Shown: in pieces, positions 1 to 10,486 of the stretch | How positions within the stretch are numbered: position 1 is the stretch's first letter | Layout: each line of letters starts with the position of its first letter | Notes under the pieces: generated by a model | Seen by the model: only the letters and a program-made list of their open reading frames with translations | What the model was told of the DNA's origin: nothing | Database searches by the model: none | Made by a program: the position numbers and the translations under genes | Origin: Bacteroidetes bacterium HGW-Bacteroidetes-4 | Lineage (GTDB): Bacteria > Bacteroidota > Bacteroidia > Bacteroidales > SZUA-534 | Direction: 5' to 3' | Assembly (NCBI GenBank): GCA_002840905.1 | Contig: PHDD01000032.1 | Coordinates: forward strand, 1 to 64,000 | DNA length: 64,000 nt

Positions 1-30
1 TGCCATGGAATGCTGAGTTACCCTGCACCG

Positions 31-296
31 CCTTCAGCCCACAGCCAACAGTATGCAGTACACAGCCAAATAGCAATTAACAATGAACAATGAACAATGA
101 ACAACGCGCAACCAGCCGGCAGTTCTCAGTCTTAGGTCTTCAGTCTCGAGTCTCAAGTCTTCAGTCTCGAGTCTCAAGTCTCAAGTCTCAAGTCTTCAGT
201 CTCGAGTCTCAAGTCTCAAGTCTCGAGTCTTCAGTCTAATTTCTAAAATCTAAATTCCGTCCTCCGTATTTCGTTCTCCATATTCCGTTCACCGTA
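31..296. repeat. Heptamer-phased low-complexity tract 1
   Basis: From 31 the sequence divides into 38 consecutive 7-mers with no break in phase. The word drifts along the tract: NNNNCAG words (31-65), then words around ACAATGA (73-107, three perfect copies), then GTCTCAA/GTCTTCA/GTCTCGA words (about 129-233), then NTCTAAA (241-254), then NTCCGTN (255-296). It is not a simple tandem repeat because the unit changes, but the 7-bp register is kept. No ORF or hairpin explains it. Similar tracts lie at 12142, 39261 and 62545. Boundaries were set by eye. Confidence 0.85.
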
Positions 297-548
297 TAAT
301 ATCCCTGTTAAAAATCACTTATAAATTTTGGAGGTTATGAAATAAATATTGGTATCTTAGCACGTGAAATTAGACCGAGACCCCGTTCTGGTGGGTGGGT
401 GGTAATTATTAGGGTGATGGTTTCGGCCGTTTTTTATGACCAACTAATGCGAACTGTTGACGAATGTTTTGTTTTTTATTGATTTATTATTACGATGTTT
501 CGAAACCACATACTACAAACTTTGCGTATAATTGGTAAATTTTTGACT
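297..548. other. Leader region of the PKD giant, no gene seen
   Basis: This AT-rich stretch between the heptamer tract and the PKD gene holds no credible ORF. TAAATTTTG at 322-330 and TATCTTAG at 353-360 resemble Bacteroidota -7 elements (TAnnTTTG), so transcription of the large gene probably begins here, but no convincing -33 partner was found. A short G-rich run (GGTGGGTGGGTGG) lies near 390-402. Confidence 0.4.
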
Positions 549-3500
549 ATGGGTATCCGCTATATTTTCCTGCTTACTTTACTTTGTTTTTCCCTGCTGG
601 GCAAGGCCCAAACCGATACCGAGTTCTGGTTTGCTGTTCCCGAGGTGTCTTATCAGCATAATCCGGGAGATGGCGAACCTACCTATGTACATATAGCTGC
701 TTTGGATGCCGATGCAACAGTTACCATTGAAATGCCCAAAAATCCAACCTTTATTACTACTACTTTTAATATAACAGCTAACACCTCTCGAAAATTGGAT
801 TTAACCTGGTATGTACGCTCAGGTTATGCTGGACCCATTGACATATTAACTGATGTTCCCAACAATGGTACAGCCAATGAAGCGAATACCATTGAAAGCG
901 GCGTTGGTAGTGTGTCCGGAGTAGTTCAGAATCGGGGAATTCATATTACTTCAACAGCTTTGATTACGGCTTATTTAGAACGGAATAATTCAAACAACTG
1001 CGATATCTGGGCACTTAAGGGGAAGAATGCATTTGGAACCAATTTTATTGTTCCCAGCCAAAATGCCTTTAATAATCAGAATCTGAGTGGTACACCAGAT
1101 ATTGACGCTTGGAATAGTATTGATATTGTGGCTGTTGAAGACACCTGGGTTAATTATGTACCAACAGCAGCCGTCGTAGAAGGTTCTGCTGGTGTCACTT
1201 ACTCTAAATTTTTACAAAAAGGTCAATCCATAAGTATTCGTGCGGCCAGTCGTACGGCTGCAGGACACCTGGGAGGTACGCGGGTTTGGTCGGACGGGAA
1301 GATTGCGGTGCAATGGAAAGACGATTCGGTTCGCTCGGATATTGGAGGTTGTTACGATTTGATGGGTGATCAATTGGTTCCTGTGGGACTTGCCGGTAAT
1401 GAATACGTGGTTATGCGTGGAGAATTGGCCAATGGGACTAATAACAGTGAATATGCTTTTATTATGGCTACCGAAGCTAATACTACCGTTGATTTTGCAG
1501 TGGTTTCCGGCGCTGCACCACCTTCATTTACCTTAACCAATGTAGGACAAATACACCGGGTACTTTTAAACGCGGGTGAGTTGGGTACGGGGACGAACAT
1601 TGATGCCCTTCATATTAAATCGACCGACGGGAAACCATTTATGGTATATCATGTTACCGGCTTTGGCTGCGAAATGGGAGCTGCCATACTGCCCACCATT
1701 AAAGGCTGTACGGGCTCCACCGAGGTGAGTTTTCAGCGTTCCACCAACGAAGGTTTTTTCCTGAATATCATGACCAAAGAAGCCCATATCGACGATTTTT
1801 TTATTACCATCAATGGCACCAATTATGCCATTCCGAACAGTTGGTTTACCGAGATTCCCGGAACCGGGGTCGATGCCAACAGCGATTGGTGGTACCTCGA
1901 TAAGGCGTATAATAATTTTGGAGTAGCACATACTGTGGGTACTCATGGGGCTGCCATTCCTGCAGTAGTTACCGGAGCGGTAACCAGGGTGTACAATACC
2001 ACGGGTATTTTTCATCTGGGCTTAATCAACGGGGGTACTGGAACAGGTTGCCGCTACGGGTATTTTTCCGATTTTTCCGATAATTTTGGTTCGGCGTATA
2101 TTGCCACCTCAGGTTCCGACTACATCAAATACTGCTACAGCGACACCATTCAATTGCAGGCTACCGGGGGTCTAAGTTATTTATGGGAAAACATTAGTAC
2201 CCCCTTTGTCGACGGTACCTTTATTGATGCCAAAACCATTAGTACCCCACGGGTAAAACCACCAACAGGATATCACCGATATAATGTAGCTATAAGTCGG
2301 GCCTGTTATCCGGGTTCCAATCAGGATACTAACATTATAGTAGCGGCCTACGGCTATCCTGAGATTAAAGCCGCTTTTGATACCACCCAGATAGGTTGCA
2401 ACAATTGCAGCCCTTACGAGATGAAGTACATTAACCAGAGTGTGGGAGCCAATAAATGGGAGTGGACCTTTGAGCGGGTTACCGATACCCTGCATCATAT
2501 TATAAAGGATCCGGAGGTGGTTTATTTCTCCAATAAAAACTATACCACCAAACAGGTAAAAACCACCTTAAAGGTATCGTACACCAACAACTGCCCCGAC
2601 ACGGTAAGCCGGATGATACCCATAAGGCCTGAAATTACGGCTGCGGCTACCAAGGGGAGCAAAGCCGGTTGCCAGCAGGATGTTACCGTACCTTATACGG
2701 TTGATACCGTTGGGGCCGGGCCCATTACCAGTATTTACTGGAACTGGGGCGATGGCGATGAAACCGAAGTGGAAGTTTCAGCACTTACCAGTCTCAATTT
2801 TGAACATACCTTTGTAAACCTTACCAATTTCGACACCTCGTACTACGTTATCCTGGTGTTTATCGACAGCATTAACGATTGCCGCGATACGCTGACGCCT
2901 CCTTTTATGGATACCGTGTATGTGCCCGGCGTAGCCCGTGCCCGCTTTACCGTGGACGATGCCGCCGGCTGTTCGCCCCATACGGTAAACTTCGATAACC
3001 GCACCAACGGCGTGGTTACTTACCTTTGGGATTTTGGTGAGGGAACGGTTAGCCCAACAGGAGCCGACACGGCTATTGTTTACACCAATACTACAGCCAG
3101 CCCCATCGACTATTACGTTGACCTGACCATTACCAAGGCCAACGACGACGGCTCGTTCTGTTACGACACCTACCTCGATACCATTACGGTGTATCCTGAA
3201 TTTACGAGTACCATCAATACCACCGATCCCCTGACGGGATGCAACCCGCATACGGTCGATTTTTCGCAGACTACCGTTCCCAATGTGGCTACGGAATACT
3301 ATTGGAACTTTGGCAACGGAAGTACCTCGGGAAATGCCGACCCCAGCCCCAAAATTTTTCAGCATTTTGAACCCATCGATAAAACCTATACGGTGAGCCT
3401 GATAACCAAAAGCCAGTATGGCTGTACCGACACTGCTACACCGGTCGATGTTACGGTGTATGCTTATGTGGATGCACTTTTTTCAGTAGATGATACCGTA

Positions 3501-6500
3501 GGATGTTCACCTTTAAGCATTGAGGTGGAGAATATTACTTCGCCCAACTCGGTAAATAACCTGAGCTGGAATATCCCGGAGAACATAGGTACTGATCCCA
3601 CCTCCCTGATTGCTCCGTTTACTGTTCTGTTTCAGAATACCGGCAATGCCCCGGTGGTGAAAACCATTACTTTGCTGAACAACAACGGGCATGCCGGCTG
3701 CGATGTGGCTTTTACCAAAAACATTACGGTAAACCCCGAATTTACAGCCGCCTTTACACCCAGCGCTACCCTGATATGCCATAACCAGAGTATTACCTTT
3801 ACCGATGCTTCGGTATTTAACAACGCCACTCCCTTAACCGCCGGAGCCAATATTACGTATTACTGGGAGTTTGGCGACGGAACCACCTCGAACCAGGAGT
3901 CGCCAAGCCATGTATTTAAAAATACCGAAAAGAACGGGACCACCCCACAGCAGTTTAACGTTAAACTTACGGTTACGGCTTACGGTTGTATTGAGGTGGT
4001 AAGCCAGGTGGTAGAAGTGTATCCCGAGGTGAAAGCTACCCTGAGTGCCGATACCTACCAGGTGTGTACTCCGGGAACGGTGGTGCTTACCCAGCAAACA
4101 GAAGGAGCAGCTACCTTTACCTGGAGTTTCGACGATGGTACGCCTTCCAATAGTATCAGCCCTTATTCATGGCCGGTCGATCACAGCATGGTCGATCCCA
4201 ATGCTACCGAAACCAAAGTGGTAACCCTTACGGCTACCAACGATATGTGTACCGCCAGTACCAACAAAAGTTTTGTGGTGTATCCCCACCTGCTTCCCCA
4301 TTTCGATGTGGATGTGAATTCGGGATGTAACCCGCTTACGGTTACCTTTACCAACAATTCAACCGGGGGCAATAACCTGAGTTACCACTGGGATTTTGCC
4401 GATGGCACCGAAGGAACCTATGATCGTTCGGAAACTTTTACCCATTTGTTTACCAATACCAATCCGGCAAACAAGGTATTTACCGTGGAATTAACAGCTA
4501 CCAACGCGGCCGGATGTACCGAGATTTTTACCCGCGATATTACCGTATTGCCTTTTGTTGATGCCCGCTTTAATTTGGACCGCACGGTGGTATGCTCACC
4601 CGAACCTGTTCAGGTAACCAATGCTACACCGGCCAATGCCCTGGTAAGCAGCTCGGTTTGGGATTTGGGCAATGGAACAGGTACCCCCCATGCTACCAAT
4701 CCTTTTGCAGTGAGTTTTGTGAATCTGGGAACTGCTCCCATTACCGATACCATAAGGCTTACCAACAGCAACGGAACCGCAGCCTGCGACGTAAGCTTTG
4801 AGCGGGTCATTACCATTAACCCGGAGATTACCCCCGAATTTACCCGTCTGGCAGGTACCGATACCGTATGCGACAATACTTCGGTAAGTTTTACCAACAC
4901 CTCGTATTTTACCGGTGTTCCGGCAAGTACCATTACCGGGGCTACGCCCACAGCCAGCTTTTTATGGAACTTTGGCGATGGCAGTACATCAACCAGCGAA
5001 AATCCCGTGAAGGTATTTAAGAATACCAGTGGAAGTACCGGAACCACTCCGCAAAAATATGTGATTAGCCTTACCTTAACGGTGAACGGATGCACCCAGG
5101 TGTTTACCGATTCGGTGTATGTGAAACCGGTGGTTAAAGCCCAGTTGAATACCCCCCTTACCCAGCTTTGCAACGGCAGCGTGGTTTCGCTGGCCAATAA
5201 TTCGGTGGGTGCAGGCAACTACCTCTGGGAATTTAGCGATGGTACGCCCGATGTGGTACGTAACGACAAAAGTTCGGTGGTCTTTACGGCCAATACAGCC
5301 ACTATTAACGACATTCAACTAATTAAGGTTTATTTAACCGCGAGCAACGGAGACTGTAGTCATACCGATTCACTGACCCTGAGGGTATATCCCACAGTGG
5401 TTCCCCAGATAACGCCCGATGTAGCTGCTTTCTGTGGACCCGATACGGTGAGTTTTTCCAATACCACCCTGGGAGGTAATGCTACCGATAATCAGCTAAG
5501 CTATCTTTGGGACTTTGGCGATGGTTCTACATCGGCCAGCACGGCTGCCACAGTGGAACACCGTTTTGGCAATACTTCGGCAGCCGATAAAGTTTATACC
5601 ATTACCCTTACGGCCACCAATCCGGCCGGATGCAGTGCCAGCACTACTACTCAGGTTACCGTTTACCCTGAAGTGGAAGCCCGCTTTACCTTTATAAAAA
5701 ATAGCGAGTGTCATCCGGTAAACGTGTTCCTCGATAACAATTCGATGAATGGAACCCTGTACCAATGGGATTTTGGCTTTAACGGCGAAACGCTCGATAC
5801 CGTGGCACGCGATTTCTATAAAGTATTTACGCATACCAATCCCGATCCCAATCAGCCATCGACCTACACCATTTGGATGAAAGCTCTGGATGAGAATCAT
5901 CCCCAGTGTAGCGACTCCATGAGCCGGCAAATTACCATTTATCCGCCGGTGGTACCCCAGTTTGTGGTTTCCGACGGCGATGTGGTTTGTTATCCCGAAA
6001 TTACAGAATTTACCAACAGCTCTACCGGATACGACCTGAGTTACATCTGGGATTACCGGGATGGCAATACATCGGCTGCCACCGATCCGGTGCATACGCA
6101 CCTGTTTGAGAACCGTACAGCTGCAGATAAAACCTACGAAGTAAAACTGATGGTTTTCGACGGCAACGGCTGCTCAGCCACCACCACGCAAAATGTTGTG
6201 GCTCATCCACGGGTGATTGCCGGCTTTACCTTTAAGAAGGATGCCCTGGACAAGTGTACCCCGATTCCGGTTGAATTTAGTTACCCCTCTTCGGCACTGA
6301 ACGGTAACCAGTTTACCTGGAACTTTGGAGATGGTACTCCTGGAGAAACATTTGTCAATAAAAACATATTTACGCATGTGTTCGATAACCCCAATCCCAA
6401 CAACCCAATCAGTTATTCCATTGGCTTACGTGCTACCGACACCAATACGGGTTGTTACCACGATACCACACGAAGCATCCGCATTTTCCCCCGTCTGGTA

Positions 6501-8948
6501 CCCCGGTTCGATCAGGACGTGCTCGAAGGATGTAATCCATTGGAAGTGGCCTTTGAAAACCAGACTACGGGCATGGCTTCGTATGCCTGGAATTTTGCCG
6601 ATAATCAGACATCAATAGAAAGCGATCCGGTGCATGTATTTACCAACCTGAGCCAGCAAAACAGGGATTATAATGTAGTGCTTACTGCCAGTCAGGACAG
6701 CACGGGTTGTATGCTTACCACCGATACAGTGATTACTGTGTTCTCGTATGTAAAAGCAGTATTTGGTTTGCAGGCAGCGGCCCAGGAGGGAACCAAAAGG
6801 GGCACTAAAGCTACGCTGGTAGGTGGGTGTACTCCTTTTGATGCCGTATTTACCGATTCGTCGAAAGTTAACGGAACCAAATTATGGGATTTTGGCGATT
6901 TGTTCAGCATTCCCGATTCCACGGTTACCAAGCATTACCTGACTTACCTGAATACGGATAATATAGCTCCGCTGAGCGATACTACCTATATTATTAAGCT
7001 AAAACTTACCAACAACGAAGGTTGTATGGATTCCACCCAACAATCGCTGATAGTTTACCCAAGGCCCGTGGCTAACTTTACCGGTGATTTGGCGGGCTGT
7101 CATCCGTTTACCACCAATATTGTGAACCAATCGGAAGCCAATCCCAATTTCAATTATTATTGGGAGCTGAGCGATGGAAGTACCATTGTAAACGAAAACT
7201 TTACCCACACGTTCTATAATTACAATTACGAACAACCAAAAATATTTACCATTAAACTGACTGCCTCGTCAGAGAATGAATGCTCGGCCACTTACGAAGA
7301 TGTGGTTACGGTATATCCCAAACCCCTGGCGGTTATTGTTCCCGATATTGATAGGAATTGTTCGCCTTTTGATGTGGATTTGGACAACGCCTCACAGGGC
7401 ACCGCATTGAGTTATTATTGGGACTTTGACGATGGTACCGGTGAGCACTTTGTACCCAGTGGTGCCAATCAACAAATTACCTTAACCAATACAACTAATG
7501 CCATTCAGATATACACTGTTAAATTACGAACCGTAACCGGCTTTGCCTGTTCCGATACCGTGGAACAACCCATTATAGTATATCCTGAGGTGCGTGCATC
7601 ATTTACCCCCGATGTTACAGAAGGCTGTTCGCCCATTGAAATTAATTTTACCAATACCTCCAGTCCGGTTTCAGCGGATGGAGCCACGGTGTTTGAATGG
7701 CAATTTGGTGACGCCATCACATCGACCAACAAGAACGTGATGCATCGTTATGTAAACGAATCGGGCAACAACCGTCAATATGTGGTAACACTCTACGCCG
7801 CTTCGGTTCATGGCTGCGATAGTAGTATTACCGATACCCTTACCGTGTATATTTCGCCCAATGCCGAATTTATTGTACGCAATCCAATAATGACTTATCC
7901 CGATACGGTATTTGAATTCCGCAATGTAGCCAAAGAAGGGCCGTGGAATTACCTGTGGAGTTTTGGTGACGGGCATTCAAGCACCGAAACCACCCGTAAT
8001 TGGTTTACCCATGCGTATGAAAAGTGGGGTCCCAAAACGAATAATTTTATTGATACCGTGCGCTTTCTGATCTATAGTGATCACTGTTCCGACGAGTCGT
8101 ACCAGTTAATCACCCGTCGTCCGCCCATTCCGTTTATCGATATTCAGAACGAAGCAGTCCGGGGCTGTGTACCCTTGGCCGTTGATTTTTCGATAATGTC
8201 GGAATTCGGTTATGAAGAGTCTATTGAATGGAGCTTTGGCGATGGGGATTATGCCGTTGAACCGGAACCTTATCACGTTTACGATGAGGCGGGAACTTTC
8301 TTTGTTCGGGTTGAAATAAAAGGGGATGGCGGTATTTTTATCGACACAGCCCAGATTGATGTGTATCCGTTGCCGGTTCCCCGGTTTTCCATAACCCCTA
8401 CTTATGTTATGTTGCCTGATCAGAAAGTTCAGTTTTACAATACATCGTTTATCAACTGGTCAAATTCCGAGATTTTTTACCATTGGGATTTTGGCGATGG
8501 AGGAACCTCCACCGAAAAGCATCCCGTTTATTTATACTCGGTGCAAAATCTCGATGGATATCCTATAAAACTGGTGGTAACCTCTGATAAGGGTTGTATG
8601 GATTCGTTGACGCATGATACGCGCGTTATTGTGGATGGTTCGGGAAGTATTGAGTTTCCCAATGCCTTTTTACCTGTGGATGGTAAAATGGATGGAACAT
8701 ACAGCGATTTATCGAATGAAGTATTCCGCCCGGTACATTACGGCGTAAGCGATTATGAACTGTGGATTTTTAACCGATGGGGTGAACAGGTATTTTACAG
8801 CGATGATATTCTGGTGGGATGGAACGGACGTTATGGCAACAACGGAAAAATGCTGGAACAGGACGTTTATTTCTGGAAAGCCAAAGGAAAGTTCAACAAC
8901 GGAGCGCCTTTTAAAAAAGCCGGCGACCTGACACTAATAAGACGCTAA
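549..8948 (+). CDS. Giant secreted PKD-repeat protein with T9SS type B-like C-terminus
   Basis: About 2,800 residues. A signal peptide (short basic start, hydrophobic core, cleavage after LLGKAQ) supports the start at 549; an in-frame ATG at 495 would add 18 residues. The first ~500 residues resemble the IgGFc-binding-like domain found at the head of such proteins. Then come about 23 PKD-like modules, each marked by a W(D/N/E)FGDG-type core and usually ending in VYP. The last ~95 residues have the features of the gliding-motility-associated C-terminal domain (PNAFLP, ELWIFNRWGEQVF, GWNGRYGNNGK, VYFWKAKG), which targets cargo to the type IX secretion system. It is followed after 5 bp by a PorP/SprF-like gene, the usual partner of type B cargo. 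Likely a cell-surface adhesin or matrix protein; its ligand is unknown. Confidence 0.9.
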   Translation: MGIRYIFLLTLLCFSLLGKAQTDTEFWFAVPEVSYQHNPGDGEPTYVHIAALDADATVTIEMPKNPTFITTTFNITANTSRKLDLTWYVRSGYAGPIDILTDVPNNGTANEANTIESGVGSVSGVVQNRGIHITSTALITAYLERNNSNNCDIWALKGKNAFGTNFIVPSQNAFNNQNLSGTPDIDAWNSIDIVAVEDTWVNYVPTAAVVEGSAGVTYSKFLQKGQSISIRAASRTAAGHLGGTRVWSDGKIAVQWKDDSVRSDIGGCYDLMGDQLVPVGLAGNEYVVMRGELANGTNNSEYAFIMATEANTTVDFAVVSGAAPPSFTLTNVGQIHRVLLNAGELGTGTNIDALHIKSTDGKPFMVYHVTGFGCEMGAAILPTIKGCTGSTEVSFQRSTNEGFFLNIMTKEAHIDDFFITINGTNYAIPNSWFTEIPGTGVDANSDWWYLDKAYNNFGVAHTVGTHGAAIPAVVTGAVTRVYNTTGIFHLGLINGGTGTGCRYGYFSDFSDNFGSAYIATSGSDYIKYCYSDTIQLQATGGLSYLWENISTPFVDGTFIDAKTISTPRVKPPTGYHRYNVAISRACYPGSNQDTNIIVAAYGYPEIKAAFDTTQIGCNNCSPYEMKYINQSVGANKWEWTFERVTDTLHHIIKDPEVVYFSNKNYTTKQVKTTLKVSYTNNCPDTVSRMIPIRPEITAAATKGSKAGCQQDVTVPYTVDTVGAGPITSIYWNWGDGDETEVEVSALTSLNFEHTFVNLTNFDTSYYVILVFIDSINDCRDTLTPPFMDTVYVPGVARARFTVDDAAGCSPHTVNFDNRTNGVVTYLWDFGEGTVSPTGADTAIVYTNTTASPIDYYVDLTITKANDDGSFCYDTYLDTITVYPEFTSTINTTDPLTGCNPHTVDFSQTTVPNVATEYYWNFGNGSTSGNADPSPKIFQHFEPIDKTYTVSLITKSQYGCTDTATPVDVTVYAYVDALFSVDDTVGCSPLSIEVENITSPNSVNNLSWNIPENIGTDPTSLIAPFTVLFQNTGNAPVVKTITLLNNNGHAGCDVAFTKNITVNPEFTAAFTPSATLICHNQSITFTDASVFNNATPLTAGANITYYWEFGDGTTSNQESPSHVFKNTEKNGTTPQQFNVKLTVTAYGCIEVVSQVVEVYPEVKATLSADTYQVCTPGTVVLTQQTEGAATFTWSFDDGTPSNSISPYSWPVDHSMVDPNATETKVVTLTATNDMCTASTNKSFVVYPHLLPHFDVDVNSGCNPLTVTFTNNSTGGNNLSYHWDFADGTEGTYDRSETFTHLFTNTNPANKVFTVELTATNAAGCTEIFTRDITVLPFVDARFNLDRTVVCSPEPVQVTNATPANALVSSSVWDLGNGTGTPHATNPFAVSFVNLGTAPITDTIRLTNSNGTAACDVSFERVITINPEITPEFTRLAGTDTVCDNTSVSFTNTSYFTGVPASTITGATPTASFLWNFGDGSTSTSENPVKVFKNTSGSTGTTPQKYVISLTLTVNGCTQVFTDSVYVKPVVKAQLNTPLTQLCNGSVVSLANNSVGAGNYLWEFSDGTPDVVRNDKSSVVFTANTATINDIQLIKVYLTASNGDCSHTDSLTLRVYPTVVPQITPDVAAFCGPDTVSFSNTTLGGNATDNQLSYLWDFGDGSTSASTAATVEHRFGNTSAADKVYTITLTATNPAGCSASTTTQVTVYPEVEARFTFIKNSECHPVNVFLDNNSMNGTLYQWDFGFNGETLDTVARDFYKVFTHTNPDPNQPSTYTIWMKALDENHPQCSDSMSRQITIYPPVVPQFVVSDGDVVCYPEITEFTNSSTGYDLSYIWDYRDGNTSAATDPVHTHLFENRTAADKTYEVKLMVFDGNGCSATTTQNVVAHPRVIAGFTFKKDALDKCTPIPVEFSYPSSALNGNQFTWNFGDGTPGETFVNKNIFTHVFDNPNPNNPISYSIGLRATDTNTGCYHDTTRSIRIFPRLVPRFDQDVLEGCNPLEVAFENQTTGMASYAWNFADNQTSIESDPVHVFTNLSQQNRDYNVVLTASQDSTGCMLTTDTVITVFSYVKAVFGLQAAAQEGTKRGTKATLVGGCTPFDAVFTDSSKVNGTKLWDFGDLFSIPDSTVTKHYLTYLNTDNIAPLSDTTYIIKLKLTNNEGCMDSTQQSLIVYPRPVANFTGDLAGCHPFTTNIVNQSEANPNFNYYWELSDGSTIVNENFTHTFYNYNYEQPKIFTIKLTASSENECSATYEDVVTVYPKPLAVIVPDIDRNCSPFDVDLDNASQGTALSYYWDFDDGTGEHFVPSGANQQITLTNTTNAIQIYTVKLRTVTGFACSDTVEQPIIVYPEVRASFTPDVTEGCSPIEINFTNTSSPVSADGATVFEWQFGDAITSTNKNVMHRYVNESGNNRQYVVTLYAASVHGCDSSITDTLTVYISPNAEFIVRNPIMTYPDTVFEFRNVAKEGPWNYLWSFGDGHSSTETTRNWFTHAYEKWGPKTNNFIDTVRFLIYSDHCSDESYQLITRRPPIPFIDIQNEAVRGCVPLAVDFSIMSEFGYEESIEWSFGDGDYAVEPEPYHVYDEAGTFFVRVEIKGDGGIFIDTAQIDVYPLPVPRFSITPTYVMLPDQKVQFYNTSFINWSNSEIFYHWDFGDGGTSTEKHPVYLYSVQNLDGYPIKLVVTSDKGCMDSLTHDTRVIVDGSGSIEFPNAFLPVDGKMDGTYSDLSNEVFRPVHYGVSDYELWIFNRWGEQVFYSDDILVGWNGRYGNNGKMLEQDVYFWKAKGKFNNGAPFKKAGDLTLIRR

Positions 8949-8953
8949 TCAAC

Positions 8954-9937
8954 ATGAAACAATATTTTTTTCTCCCCATAACATTTTTAATATTTTTGGT
9001 TAGGCCTTTGCATGCGCAAGATCCGCAGTTTACCCAGTTTTATTCGAACCCCCTTTATCAGGCACCATCGTTTGCCGGAGCCATCGAAGGTTACCGGGCT
9101 TCGCTGAGTTACCGCGACCAGTGGCCCAGTATGCCCGGAAAGCTTACTACCGCAACTTTTGCTTTGGATTATAACTTGTCAGCCTTAAATAGTGGTCTGG
9201 GACTTATTGTAATGCAGGATAAGATAGGTTCAGCCGCTGTTACTAATATGAATGTGGGTTTTCTGTATTCGTACAACGTAATGATAACGCGCAAAATATT
9301 CTTCCGGCCGGGTTTGGGTTTTTATTACACCCAGCGCTCCATCGATTACGATAAACTCAGGTTTGCCAGCGAAATGGAGAGCAACAATCCCGGGGGTTTG
9401 GCACTGCTCGAATCGGAATTAAATAATACGTCGGCAGCCGATGCCAGCGTATCGGGCTTGCTGTTTATATCGAACTTTTGGGTGGGTTTCACGGCCGACC
9501 ACCTTATAACGCCCAATGTATCGTTTACCGACCGGGTAAACCGGCTACCTGTAAAATACACCCTGTATGGCGGATATCGTTTTTATAAGGTGGAACGGCT
9601 TATTGGGACCAAAAGGCAGAGCATAACCGTGGTGGGAACCTACAAACACCAGGGTGTATCCGATCAGCTCGATGTGGGCTTGTATTGGAGTTACGATCCC
9701 CTGATGCTGGGCGTATGGTACCGTGATTTGCCCTTTATTAAAAAGTATTCACGTCGCGATGCCCTTGCCTTAATGATAGGGTATAAATACAAAGATTTTA
9801 GTGTGGGGTATAGTTACGATTTTACCGTTTCGCGCTTGATAACCAATACCGGTGGGGCCCACGAGATAAGCCTGATTTATAAGTTTGATATTGAACAACG
9901 TAAAAAGTTTAAACCCATTCCCTGCCCAACCCATTAA
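8954..9937 (+). CDS. PorP/SprF family type IX secretion outer-membrane protein
   Basis: A 327-residue protein with a signal peptide ending in LHAQ, followed by the family opening DPQFTQFYSNPLYQAPSFAG and the SYRDQWP motif. Alternating hydrophobic strands through the rest fit an outer-membrane beta-barrel. PorP/SprF-like proteins are encoded directly after large cargo with gliding-type C-terminal domains and are thought to help translocate or anchor that cargo at the surface. The 5-bp gap from the PKD gene indicates one transcript. Which SprF-like subtype it is cannot be read from the sequence. Confidence 0.9.
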   Translation: MKQYFFLPITFLIFLVRPLHAQDPQFTQFYSNPLYQAPSFAGAIEGYRASLSYRDQWPSMPGKLTTATFALDYNLSALNSGLGLIVMQDKIGSAAVTNMNVGFLYSYNVMITRKIFFRPGLGFYYTQRSIDYDKLRFASEMESNNPGGLALLESELNNTSAADASVSGLLFISNFWVGFTADHLITPNVSFTDRVNRLPVKYTLYGGYRFYKVERLIGTKRQSITVVGTYKHQGVSDQLDVGLYWSYDPLMLGVWYRDLPFIKKYSRRDALALMIGYKYKDFSVGYSYDFTVSRLITNTGGAHEISLIYKFDIEQRKKFKPIPCPTH

Positions 9938-10002
9938 AACAGGTTCGAAATAAGCAAATTTCAGGCGCACCAAATTATTTTACACTTTTAACTAATTTGT
10001 TG

Positions 10003-10010
10003 TAATTTTG
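10003..10010 (+). promoter_or_regulatory. -7 element for the DUF6146 gene
   Basis: TAATTTTG matches the Bacteroidota -7 consensus TAnnTTTG and lies 22 bp before the start codon, in an AT-rich gap between two convergently spaced genes. No clear -33 TTG is seen at the expected distance, so this is a partial match. Confidence 0.4.
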
Positions 10011-10032
10011 AATGAACTAAAATCTTAAAGTT

Positions 10033-10443
10033 ATGCAAAAGCTGTTGTTATTATCTGTATGCCTGATTATTTTGACAGGAGTAGCTGTTGCACAGGAGCA
10101 GGAAACTCAGGAAAAAGTACAGCTGATCAGTAACACTGAAGCGGACGATTCGCTGGAGTACGAAGTAATTATTTTTGATGCCGGGTACGAAGCCTGGCTG
10201 CATTCACATACCAAACCCATAAGCTATTATTCCCAATCGTATCTTGAGAACTGGAACCGGCAATATGTGCTGGAATGGAATTACCGTTACCAAAGTGGCT
10301 TGAATCCCGACATTGTGGGTTCTTACATCGACTACCAGCCCAATATAGATTATGGAAAGGAAGTGAATTACCAGCTTTATACCTATTTTGTTTATGTTGA
10401 GGAAAAACTAAACCTGAAATTACTGAATCGGGGCACACGATAG
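10033..10443 (+). CDS. DUF6146 family secreted protein
   Basis: A 136-residue protein with a signal peptide cleaved after GVAVAQ. The mature part carries the pattern typical of this Bacteroidota family: a YEVIIFD strand, FDAGYEAWL, a YYSQSYLENWN segment, EWNYRY, and a C-terminal NYQLYTYFVYVEEKL block. The function of the family is not known to me. It has its own -7 element and sits between the PorP/SprF gene and the convergent pabB-like gene, so it is probably monocistronic. Confidence 0.75.
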   Translation: MQKLLLLSVCLIILTGVAVAQEQETQEKVQLISNTEADDSLEYEVIIFDAGYEAWLHSHTKPISYYSQSYLENWNRQYVLEWNYRYQSGLNPDIVGSYIDYQPNIDYGKEVNYQLYTYFVYVEEKLNLKLLNRGTR

Positions 10444-10486
10444 AATTATCGGTTTTTTTCTGCAAAAGGAGCAAGGATAAAGTAAA

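Noticed and set aside
121-240. Possible CRISPR array
   Set aside because: The unit is 7 bp and there are no 25-40 bp direct repeats with unique spacers.
1566-6101. Several long open frames on the minus strand inside the PKD gene (for example 1566-2015 and 5496-6101)
   Set aside because: They lie antisense to a gene with a strong domain pattern; their translations have no domain features and recur with the PKD repeats, so they are by-products of codon bias.
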